Assembly (NCBI GenBank): GCA_016715645.1
Contig: JADJZR010000003.1
Span: 124,001-188,000 of the forward strand
Reading direction: 5' to 3'
DNA: 64,000 bases
DNA from: Elusimicrobiota bacterium
GTDB taxonomy: Bacteria > Elusimicrobiota > Elusimicrobia > FEN-1173
Shown: positions 1-8,903 of the stretch, piece after piece
Layout of the letters: every line of letters begins with the position of its first letter
How positions within the stretch are numbered: position 1 is the stretch's first letter
Notes under the pieces: model-generated
What the model was told of the DNA's origin: nothing
Database searches by the model: none
The model's input: only the letters and a program-made list of their open reading frames with translations
Translations under genes and position numbers: made by a program

Positions 1-709
1 GAACCTTTTGCAAATCCGTCCGAGCCTGAACCCCCTCCAACACCGTGTTGACCAATTCGTGAACGTCTTCTTTCTGAAGGCGCGGCTGGTACGTGCGCGA
101 AAACCCAATAAAATCGTGGGTCATGCGTTCCAAAACTTTCACCTTATCCTCAATCGCCAGGGCCACCTCCCGCTTTTCGTCCGTGGCAGTGAAATGCGCT
201 TTCAGGTATTGGGCGCACATCTGAATCACGTTCAGCGGGTTGCGCATCCGGTGGGCCAACCAGCCCGACACCGAGCCCAACGCCGCCAGCCGCTCTTTCT
301 CGATCAGCTGTTCTTGCACCCGTTTCAACTCGACCGACAGCCTCTGCTTTTCAACGCATCGGCCCACGGCAGCCAGCAAAGCGTCCCGCGTGAATGGTTT
401 TGTAATGTAATCGTAAGCCCCCAACCGCAAGGCATCCAACACCGACTGGAGCCCACCGAACGCCGTCATCAATATCACTTCCACCATCGGATGGCGCGAC
501 TTGACGGACTTAAGCAACGCCATGCCGTCCATGTTCGGCATGTTGATGTCGGCCAAAACCAATTGATGGTTTCCTAACGCCAAAAGGTCCAAAGCGGCCT
601 GTCCGTCCGAAGCCGCCTCCACCTCATAGCCGCAGTCAGTCAGGAGGTCCACGCACAGTTCCCGGAACCCGACTTCGTCATCCACCACCAAAATCCGCGG
701 AACCCCCAC
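1..709 (-). CDS. Receiver domain-histidine kinase protein (partial, runs off the window start)
   Basis: The minus strand from a GTG at 709 is open to the window edge. It encodes an N-terminal receiver domain beginning GVPRILVVDDEVGFREL, with an acceptor-Asp region reading LADINMPNMDG and the conserved Lys in YITKPF. A short coiled linker follows, then the start of a HisKA dimerisation domain (LAALGSVSGWLAHRMRNPLN, where the candidate phospho-acceptor His precedes RMRNPL). The ATP-binding domain would lie beyond the window. The start lies 4 bp after the stop of the upstream OmpR regulator, so it is the last visible gene of a four-gene signalling operon. The receiver-kinase order suggests a phosphorelay intermediate. 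No membrane segment is seen, so the protein is probably cytosolic. Confidence 0.85.
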   Translation of the reverse strand, partial: MGVPRILVVDDEVGFRELCVDLLTDCGYEVEAASDGQAALDLLALGNHQLVLADINMPNMDGMALLKSVKSRHPMVEVILMTAFGGLQSVLDALRLGAYDYITKPFTRDALLAAVGRCVEKQRLSVELKRVQEQLIEKERLAALGSVSGWLAHRMRNPLNVIQMCAQYLKAHFTATDEKREVALAIEDKVKVLERMTHDFIGFSRTYQPRLQKEDVHELVNTVLEGVQARTDLQKV

Positions 710-713
710 GCCC

Positions 714-1397
714 TCAGCCGTCGAGACGATATCCGAACCCCAGTATGGTTTTGATTTTGTCCCCCTGGGGCCCGAGCTTTTTGCGCAGATGGCGAATATG
801 AACGTCGATGGTGCCAGTGTTCCCCGGGGTTTCAAACCCCCACACCGCTGTTAACAGGTTCTGGCGACTGACCGCCTTGTTGCGGTTGCGAAACAAGACG
901 ATAAGCAAATCAAATTCTTTGGGCGTCAAATCCACCATTTTCCCTTTCACCCGAACAGTGTGTTTGTCCAGATCCGCCGCCAAATCCCCGCTGAAAAAAA
1001 TGAGCACTTCCGGTTGGGCCCGCTCAAACCGTCGAAGCAACGCTTTGATCCGCGCCAGCAGTTCCCGTTGACTGAACGGTTTGGTCATGTAATCATCCGC
1101 GCCCATTTCCAGGCCCATGACTTTATCGGACTCTTTGTCCTGAACCGTCAACATCAACACCGGCACGTGCCGCCCTCGCGGGTCTTGCCGAATTTGCCTG
1201 CAAAATTCCAAGCCCCCAATGGAGGGAAGCCACACGTCCAGTAAAATCAAGTCCGGGGGCGACTCGTACAGCTTCTTAAATCCCTCGTCAGTGTTGTTGG
1301 CCACCATTGTTTGGTAACCGTGTTCTTCCAAAATATCCGACGTCAGCTGGCAGAGCTGAACGTCGTCGTCAATGACGAGAATTTTTTTACCGGCCAT
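714..1397 (-). CDS. OmpR/PhoB-family response regulator
   Basis: This 227-residue protein has a receiver domain (acidic pocket IDDDVQL near residue 10, phospho-acceptor Asp54 in ILLDVWLP, Lys in YMTKPF) and a C-terminal winged-helix DNA-binding domain (about 135-227, with LTPKEFDLL and IDVHIRHLRKKLG). It ends 4 bp before the next gene and starts 3 bp after the GGDEF-like gene, so the four genes form one transcription unit. The kinase at 2507-3955 is the likely partner. Regulators of this family bind tandem direct repeats about 11 bp apart, and such an array lies upstream of this operon at 4046-4128, which suggests autoregulation (inference). Confidence 0.93.
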   Translation of the reverse strand: MAGKKILVIDDDVQLCQLTSDILEEHGYQTMVANNTDEGFKKLYESPPDLILLDVWLPSIGGLEFCRQIRQDPRGRHVPVLMLTVQDKESDKVMGLEMGADDYMTKPFSQRELLARIKALLRRFERAQPEVLIFFSGDLAADLDKHTVRVKGKMVDLTPKEFDLLIVLFRNRNKAVSRQNLLTAVWGFETPGNTGTIDVHIRHLRKKLGPQGDKIKTILGFGYRLDG

Positions 1398-1400
1398 GGT

Positions 1401-2507
1401 CTACTCCTTTCCCTTGGCGAAATCGTCGGGAGAAAACCCCAACTCGCTAAAAATGTCGGGCGGAATGAATAGATCCTCCGCGCTCTTGGTTTTAACCTCC
1501 GAAACGGGAGCCGTGTCTTTCCCCATCGGACGATCTCGACGGTCCATCACAAACGCGCTTTTTCCGAACGATTTAGCGTAACTCTTGAGCTCCATAGCCA
1601 TGGAACTGATTTCGCCAGGGTGAGTGAACCGTCTTTCCCGGTTGGACACAATGGCCAGCGCAATGCCCACAAACGGGAATTGGGCCGGTTCCCCTTGGCG
1701 GGTTTTCCCCTCAATGTATCCGCGTTTTCGGTCGTCGGAGTCATACAAGGTGGGGATCGCCGCGTCGAACCGTTTGATGATTTCGCGTGAGACGTCCTCC
1801 GCCTTTTCAGCGGGCAAAATCACCACAAAATCGTCTCCCCCCACATGCCCGATAAACCAGTTTCCCGACATGACCATCGACTGAGCCGCCCGGCCTTCCA
1901 CCGACAACACGATGCATTGCGCCGCCAACTTGATGGCTTGGTCCCCCCGCAAAAAACCGTATCGGTCATTGAACGCCTTGAAATTATTAAGGTCGGAATA
2001 TATCACCGCAAACGCTTCTTGTTTGCGTAAACGACGTTCCATTTCCTGCAAGATGCTCGTGTTGCCGGGCAGATGGGTGAGCGGGTTGGCGTCCAACTCG
2101 CGGATGTTGCGGCTGAGGGCATTTTCCAAACGGGCCTGAAGCCGTTCCGTGTCGATGGGTTTGGTGAGATAGTCGTCGGCTCCGGCCCGCAGGCCGGCGA
2201 TCTCGTTGCGTTTGTCCGACAGCGCCGTGAGCATCACGATCGGCACCGTTCGCAGTGTGCTGGTGCGCCGCATGGCCCGGCAGAGTGTGTAACCGTCGGT
2301 ATCCGGCAGATCCACGTCCAAAATAATGGCGTCGGGAGGAGTCTCCAGGGCGATCCGCAAAGCGGATTTTCCTGTGACCGCCATGGACACATCAAACCCG
2401 CACTCTTCCAAAAAATCTTTCAAAAAAATCGGAAGGTTTGCCTCGTCGTCAACAATCAACACCCGAGGTCGGGGGACCGTCGGAGTCGTGTCGGTTGTGG
2501 CGTCCAT
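1401..2507 (-). CDS. Receiver-GGDEF (putative diguanylate cyclase) response regulator
   Basis: This 368-residue protein has a receiver domain (acceptor Asp64 in IILDVDLP, YLTKPI near 113-118) followed by a GGDEF-type domain (about 138-330) beginning DANPLTHLPGN. The signature reads GGDDF at about 223-227 instead of GGDEF or GGEEF. The substrate-binding stretch DLNNFKAFNDRYGFLRGD looks normal. No RxxD inhibitory site is visible just upstream of the signature. Catalytic activity is therefore plausible but not certain. The start ATG overlaps the stop of the kinase gene by one base (TGATG), implying translational coupling, so kinase input probably reaches both this protein and the OmpR regulator. 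Confidence 0.88.
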   Translation of the reverse strand: MDATTDTTPTVPRPRVLIVDDEANLPIFLKDFLEECGFDVSMAVTGKSALRIALETPPDAIILDVDLPDTDGYTLCRAMRRTSTLRTVPIVMLTALSDKRNEIAGLRAGADDYLTKPIDTERLQARLENALSRNIRELDANPLTHLPGNTSILQEMERRLRKQEAFAVIYSDLNNFKAFNDRYGFLRGDQAIKLAAQCIVLSVEGRAAQSMVMSGNWFIGHVGGDDFVVILPAEKAEDVSREIIKRFDAAIPTLYDSDDRKRGYIEGKTRQGEPAQFPFVGIALAIVSNRERRFTHPGEISSMAMELKSYAKSFGKSAFVMDRRDRPMGKDTAPVSEVKTKSAEDLFIPPDIFSELGFSPDDFAKGKE

Positions 2508-3955
2508 CAGTTGAAGATCCTGGCGTTAAGATAAGCCCCCGCATCGGCGGCCTTGGGAAGCGTAAAGAAAAACGTGGTCCCTTGTCCGGGTTCGCTTTCC
2601 GCCCAAATGCGGCCGCCATGGGCTTCCACAATGCCTTTGGCAATAGCCAGGCCCAATCCCGTTCCCTTGGGCCCGCCCATTTTTTGCCGTGTGCCCGGCA
2701 CCTGCTTGAAGCGTTCAAACAACTGCCCGATAAATTCTTTGGGTATTCCGATGCCCGTGTCGGCAACGTTGACCGTGATGTCGGCGCCCGTGTCTTTGGC
2801 CGACAGAGTCAGCGTCCCGTTTTCCGGAGTGAACTTGTAGGCGTTGGACACCAGATTGGTGATCACCTGCCGGACTTTCTCGTCGTCGGCCAACACTGTC
2901 GGCAAGTCGGCCGGGACGTTGAGACGACCCGCCATCCGCTTTTTATCCAACAAGGGCTGGAACAAACTCAGGGTTTCCTCCAACGCTTTTCCGACGTTAA
3001 ACGACGTTTTGCGGATATCCACCCGCCCGGCCTTGAGTTTGGCCAAGTCCAAAATATCGTTAATGAATTGGGTCAGACGGGTCGTGCTATCCAAAATAAT
3101 GTTAAAGGCTTTGGTCCGCTTCTCCACAGGGATCTGTTCAAGGGGTTTGCGTGTCATCAACTCCACGTATCCGGAAATGGCCGCTAACGGAGAACGCAAT
3201 TCGTGAGAGACCGATGAAACAAATTCGTCTTTCAGTTGGTCCAACTCTTTGAGTCGAATGGCCATGACATTGAACTCGTGGGCCAGGAAACCCAACTCGT
3301 CGTTACGACCCACATGGATTTGAGTGTCCAGGTTTCCCTCGCCGATGGCTTTGGCCCCAGTCGCCAGTTTGTTGAGGGGACGGGTGATCTGAGCCGACAT
3401 CACGATCGTCGCCAACACCGCCAAAACCAACGAAATGCCCGCCACCAAAAAGACGATCCCTTGCACACGCACAACTTTTTCCGCCACCGTGGCGTCCACA
3501 TAGGTTTGATAAAACCCCACTCGAACCATTCCCGCCGAGAGGCCCCCGCGCAAGATGGGGGCCGACACTTCCTGGATCAATTCCCCTTTGGGAGAACGCA
3601 ACACCTGGTCGCCAATGGGCGCTTCCATGGCGTGGGAAAAGTAGGGGTAAAATTCCTGGAATTTGGGGTTCTCGCCAAAAACCCGCTGGAACTCGTTGTG
3701 CGCGAACACCGCGTAGGCCAACCCGGGCAACGACTTGCTGAGGCTTTCGGTGTAACTGACAACAATCACCGGGTCGCGCAACACCAAGGATTCCTCGCAG
3801 ACACGTGAAAAATTATTCAACGCGGTCTTCTGGTTCGAACGCACTTCCTCCAAAAATACTTTCTGAAGCAAATGGAGAATGGAAAGACTCACCCCTCCCA
3901 CGAGGGCCACGATGATAATCCCTGTAAAAAGGCTCAGACGCGTGCGCAGTTTCAT
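2507..3955 (-). CDS. Membrane HAMP histidine kinase
   Basis: This 482-residue sensor kinase has a first transmembrane helix at about 8-30, a periplasmic Cache-like sensor region at about 31-162, a second helix at about 163-188, a HAMP linker at about 188-242, HisKA with phospho-acceptor His251 in VSHELRSPL, and a HATPase domain (VSNAYKF, ADTGIGIP, GTGLGLAI). It belongs to the same paralogous family as the kinases at 44572, 50103 and 62849, sharing the arrangement of a short N-terminus, sensor and HAMP. It heads the four-gene operon, and its 5' side faces the 11-bp-phased repeat array. The signal sensed is unknown. Confidence 0.93.
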   Translation of the reverse strand: MKLRTRLSLFTGIIIVALVGGVSLSILHLLQKVFLEEVRSNQKTALNNFSRVCEESLVLRDPVIVVSYTESLSKSLPGLAYAVFAHNEFQRVFGENPKFQEFYPYFSHAMEAPIGDQVLRSPKGELIQEVSAPILRGGLSAGMVRVGFYQTYVDATVAEKVVRVQGIVFLVAGISLVLAVLATIVMSAQITRPLNKLATGAKAIGEGNLDTQIHVGRNDELGFLAHEFNVMAIRLKELDQLKDEFVSSVSHELRSPLAAISGYVELMTRKPLEQIPVEKRTKAFNIILDSTTRLTQFINDILDLAKLKAGRVDIRKTSFNVGKALEETLSLFQPLLDKKRMAGRLNVPADLPTVLADDEKVRQVITNLVSNAYKFTPENGTLTLSAKDTGADITVNVADTGIGIPKEFIGQLFERFKQVPGTRQKMGGPKGTGLGLAIAKGIVEAHGGRIWAESEPGQGTTFFFTLPKAADAGAYLNARIFN

Positions 3956-4045
3956 TTTAGTTCCGGGTCCAGTTCCCGGTAGTTAACTCTATGCGACGAA
4001 CGGGCCAAAATCAAGGCTTTCTTTTGTTAACAATACAAGAGCCGT

Positions 4046-4128
4046 CTTAAGATTCCCTTAAGAACTTGTAACAAACTTGCAACAAAATCGAAAACAAATT
4101 GTAACACTCCTGTAACGGGCCTGTAACA
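4046..4128. promoter_or_regulatory. Array of 11-bp-phased direct repeats upstream of the kinase/regulator operon
   Basis: Pentamers occur in exact 11-bp register: CTTAA at 4046 and 4057, GTAAC at 4068, GCAAC at 4079, a degenerate GAAAA at 4090, then GTAAC at 4101, 4112 and 4123. Direct repeats one helical turn apart are the known binding geometry of OmpR/PhoB-family dimers. The array lies 91-173 bp upstream of the start codon at 3955 and downstream of the efflux adaptor stop. It most likely controls the signalling operon (inference). Confidence 0.6.
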
Positions 4129-4218
4129 GGAAAATCCAGTTTGAATTATTCCGTCGACACACGGAACCCGTGGTCAGGAGAGGAGTATTAAGAGGTGGCC
4201 TGCATACAAAAACGCCAA

Positions 4219-4335
4219 GTAACAGATCAGGCCCCTCACCCTGCCCTCTCCCGAGAGGAGAGGGAAAATCTTTGTTTCCTTCCCCTCTTGGGGGAAGGTG
4301 CTCCGAAGGAGCGGATGAGGGGCCTGAGTAGTTAC
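4219..4335. repeat. Palindromic intergenic repeat, family R1 (full copy)
   Basis: This 117-bp element is bounded by imperfect inverted ends: GTAACAGATCAGGCCCCTC on the left and its complement, ending GAGGGGCCTGAGTAGTTAC, on the right. Internally it has two hairpins (CCCTCTCCCGAGAGGAGAGGG, and CTTCCCC...GGGGGAAG followed by CTCCGAAGGAG). A second full copy lies at 35454-35571. Degenerate or partial copies lie at about 15336-15378, 27749-27769, 46054-46120 and 56097-56215. No ORF is present. It resembles REP/MITE-type non-autonomous repeats. Confidence 0.75.
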
Positions 4336-4416
4336 AACGCCAAACCGATAATCCCGAAGATCGCAAGGGTCATCTGACCTCTGAGGGGCCGCCGATCGGC
4401 ACGGCGAGCCTTCGCG

Positions 4417-5577
4417 TTAACTTTTTTCGATAATTTTTACGGCGGCCCCGCCTTTCAAGTCGTTGGGCCGTTGAGTGATCACCAACTCCCCCGGCTCCAG
4501 CCCCTTGGAAATCAGGGAGAACTGACTGGACACGTAACTGACTTCCACATCGCGCTCTTGGGCCTTGTTGTCTTTATCGACGATAAACACCCGACTTCCA
4601 CCGGACGTCTTTTCCACGGCATCGTTAGGCACCACCAGGGCGTTGTCCTGTTCAAATATCGTGATGCGCACACGGGCGAACATCCCTGGAAGAAGAAGCC
4701 CCCCATCGTTGGGCAATACGGCTCGAATTCGCAACGTCCGAGCCCCTTGTTCGATGATCGTGTTGATTTCGTCTATTTTTCCCGTAAACTCCACGTTGGG
4801 GTAGGTGTCCACGGTGGCCACCACCTTTTGGCCTGGGAAAACCCGATCGATCTCCTTTTCAATCACCCCCACGTCCACCCGAACATTTTCAATATTGAGC
4901 AGTGTGACGATTTTTTTTTGCGGAGTGACAAACTCACCCACTTCGGCCTCTTTTCCCCCCAAAATGCCATCGCGAGACGCGCGCAAATTAGTTTTTTCAA
5001 ATTCCGAAGCCGCCAGGTCCGCGGTCACCTTGGCTTCCTCCAACTTATTCAAAGAAACCCCGCCGATGGCGTATAACTTTTCCATCTGTTCCAACTCGAT
5101 GCGCGCTTTTTTCAGTTTCAAATAGACATCCCGCTGATTGAGGCGAGCGATCACTTCCCCCTTGCGCACCTTGTCACCGTCGCGGAAATCAAACAATTCG
5201 ATCACTCCGTCCGACTCAAAACGCAGGGGAATTTCTTTGTCCCCCTGAATGGTGCCCACCGCCACCATCGGGTCCACAAAATGTTCGGGTTTCATTTCGA
5301 CCACGTTAACCGCCAGGGTGCCCCCCTTGGAAGGATCGGATTTCACGTCTTTCTTCCCATCGCCAGAAAATTTCCCCACCAGCTTCATCGCGCCGAAAAT
5401 CAACAGAACACCGAAACCCGCCACCATCGCCATAAAAAGCAATTTGTTTTTCTTGGCAAAAGGCCCAACAACCCGGTGAAAAAGTCCATGGACAGGACCT
5501 CGAACAGATTTCGGTCGAACCGGCGCGTGCTTTGGATCGTTAGCTACGGGTTCCGTCACAACAGTTCCCCCTCTCAT
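4417..5577 (-). CDS. RND-type efflux periplasmic adaptor (membrane fusion protein, HlyD/MexA family)
   Basis: This 386-residue protein has an N-terminal membrane anchor (about 48-66), a biotinyl-lipoyl-like barrel (GVIELFDFRDGDKVRKGEVI), an alpha-helical hairpin (about 148-185), the second lipoyl half (LRASRDGILG..VGEFV) and beta-barrel/membrane-proximal domains (LLPGMFARVRI, ALVVPNDAV). Such adaptors bridge an inner-membrane RND pump or ABC transporter to an outer-membrane channel. No pump gene is adjacent in the window, so the partner is unknown. An in-frame GTG at 5559, preceded by a purine-rich GAGGGGG, may be the true start. It is divergent from the porin-like gene. Confidence 0.85.
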   Translation of the reverse strand: MRGGTVVTEPVANDPKHAPVRPKSVRGPVHGLFHRVVGPFAKKNKLLFMAMVAGFGVLLIFGAMKLVGKFSGDGKKDVKSDPSKGGTLAVNVVEMKPEHFVDPMVAVGTIQGDKEIPLRFESDGVIELFDFRDGDKVRKGEVIARLNQRDVYLKLKKARIELEQMEKLYAIGGVSLNKLEEAKVTADLAASEFEKTNLRASRDGILGGKEAEVGEFVTPQKKIVTLLNIENVRVDVGVIEKEIDRVFPGQKVVATVDTYPNVEFTGKIDEINTIIEQGARTLRIRAVLPNDGGLLLPGMFARVRITIFEQDNALVVPNDAVEKTSGGSRVFIVDKDNKAQERDVEVSYVSSQFSLISKGLEPGELVITQRPNDLKGGAAVKIIEKS

Positions 5578-5627
5578 GTCAGAAGCTTTGATTAGACCCC
5601 TCCCCTCGCCACGGCGTCAAAAATGGC

Positions 5628-5656
5628 GACGGGTCCCACTTGGCAAAGCCTATAAT
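5628..5656 (+). promoter_or_regulatory. Candidate promoter of the porin-like gene
   Basis: A perfect TATAAT at 5651-5656 lies about 52 bp upstream of the preferred ATG at 5709. No convincing -35 hexamer is seen 16-18 bp upstream, so this may be a weak or activator-dependent promoter. Confidence 0.35.
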
Positions 5657-5708
5657 TTTTCCAGCCTTCGGCCAACCCCATTTCCAAAAATTTTATAGAA
5701 TCCTGGCC

Positions 5709-7058
5709 ATGATCGCGCCCCTTCGACCCCCTGTCAGTTTAAAATCAGGCTTCTCAAAGCGGGCATTTTGGGTTTTCGGTTTTGGTCTGGCCCTTGCGAG
5801 CCAAAAGGTCCATGCCGATGCGGACACCATCAAACTCGGTTTCGATTATGGCCTGAGTGCTGTGGGGATCAGCAACAACGACGGAAAGACGACCACCGCG
5901 GATGATCTTAACTATTATTCCCATCAAATCCGGGCTTACTTAAACGGACAGCTCTCTCCCAACGTGGAAGCGGGCCTGAGGGTTCAATCCGTTAACGTGT
6001 GGGGCCTGGAAGGAAGCACCAACGCCCCCTCCACCCGATACCCGGCCGCCGACGGAACCCCTTGGATTGAGCAAGCCTACCTTCATATGCCCCGTTTGGC
6101 CGGAAACCATTTGGCCCTTACCTTAGGCCGTCAGTCCATTGTGGTGGGAGACGGGCTTCTGGTGTCAGACGACGATTTGGGATTTAACGCCCTTCGGGCC
6201 CAAATCCGTTTGCCCTGGCAACTGGGCCTGGACCTGTTCACCGCCAAAATTAACGAAGGCCTTGAGAATAAAACAGATTTTGACCTTAACGGCGTGGTCG
6301 CTTCCCTGAAACGGGGAGACAATCACTGGGACCTGGCGTGGGTTCAAGAAATCAACGACGCTCCATCGAATTATCGTTTGGGGGGCAGCACACAAACCGC
6401 TTCCCGGGTGAATCGCACCTTTTACGACCTTCGCTTGTTTGGCGACTTAAAAGACGCCTACTACAAATTGGAACTGGCCTTGGGGCAAGGGAACGCGTCC
6501 ACATCAGCGGGTGACGTCAAGATCCAAGGGCAATCGGAAAAAATCGAATTGGGTGCCCAAACCGACACGGCCCGACTTGGGCGGTTCGGAGTTAAAGCGC
6601 TGTATGCCTCCGGATCCGGTGATGACCCCGATTCGACGGACAAAGACGAATCGTTTCGTCCCACTTTTTCTAAACGGTGGAAGGGGTTGCAACGGGAAGG
6701 ATGGGGGCGACATTTTGCCGCCACGCCGTCGGATGCTTACGATCCGGACCACCCCTTTTCGTCCGACGGGACCGGCCTTCCGGGAGTTGCATCGGGCATA
6801 AAAACCCTGGGGTTGGGTCTTTTCACCATTCAAAAAGTCAATTGGACAGGATCCATCGATTATTTTACTTACGATTCCCGCATCAAGGTCTCTGGCCAAA
6901 ACAGTTTAGGCGCCGAGCTGGACCTGGGACTCCTTTATCGTTACACAAATTCTGTTTCGTTCGATTTCAGCGCGGCCACATTTTTTCCGGGAGATGTTTA
7001 CGGCCCGGAAACGTCCAAAGTCACCCGCTACACCGCCTCCACTCAAATCCATTTCTAA
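5709..7058 (+). CDS. Outer-membrane beta-barrel, alginate-export/porin-like
   Basis: From the ATG at 5709 the product is 449 residues. A signal peptide (hydrophobic WVFGFGLALASQKVHA, cleavage after VHADA) precedes a barrel with alternating aromatic strands and a C-terminal strand ending TASTQIHF, where a terminal Phe is typical of outer-membrane barrels. Motifs such as WIEQAYLHMP and LTLGRQSIVVGDG resemble the alginate-export family, in which a conserved Gly-Arg-Gln lies in the barrel wall. An upstream in-frame start at 5640 would add a non-signal-like leader and is less likely. The substrate is unknown. It may act with the divergent efflux adaptor, but that rests only on adjacency. Confidence 0.8.
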   Translation: MIAPLRPPVSLKSGFSKRAFWVFGFGLALASQKVHADADTIKLGFDYGLSAVGISNNDGKTTTADDLNYYSHQIRAYLNGQLSPNVEAGLRVQSVNVWGLEGSTNAPSTRYPAADGTPWIEQAYLHMPRLAGNHLALTLGRQSIVVGDGLLVSDDDLGFNALRAQIRLPWQLGLDLFTAKINEGLENKTDFDLNGVVASLKRGDNHWDLAWVQEINDAPSNYRLGGSTQTASRVNRTFYDLRLFGDLKDAYYKLELALGQGNASTSAGDVKIQGQSEKIELGAQTDTARLGRFGVKALYASGSGDDPDSTDKDESFRPTFSKRWKGLQREGWGRHFAATPSDAYDPDHPFSSDGTGLPGVASGIKTLGLGLFTIQKVNWTGSIDYFTYDSRIKVSGQNSLGAELDLGLLYRYTNSVSFDFSAATFFPGDVYGPETSKVTRYTASTQIHF

Positions 7059-7059
7059 C

Positions 7060-7102
7060 CCCAAAAAACAAGAAAGCCGCGGGAGACGATGTCTCCAGCG
7101 GC
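7060..7102 (-). terminator. Intrinsic terminator downstream of the tRNA
   Basis: On the minus strand a strong hairpin (GCCGC and GGAGAC pairing with GTCTCC and GCGGC, at 7076-7102) is followed by a T-rich tract (TTTCTTGTTTTTT). It lies 8 bp beyond the tRNA 3' end and fits a rho-independent terminator for tRNA transcription. Confidence 0.7.
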
Positions 7103-7110
7103 CACTCTTG

Positions 7111-8892
<1,782 letters not shown>

Positions 8893-8903
<11 letters not shown>

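Noticed and set aside
8..577. Plus-strand frame at the window start
   Set aside because: Mirror of the receiver-kinase gene on the minus strand, which shows clear receiver and HisKA motifs.
4066..4127. CRISPR-like direct repeats
   Set aside because: Units are only 5-7 bp with a fixed 11-bp phase and no spacers; regulator-binding geometry explains them better.
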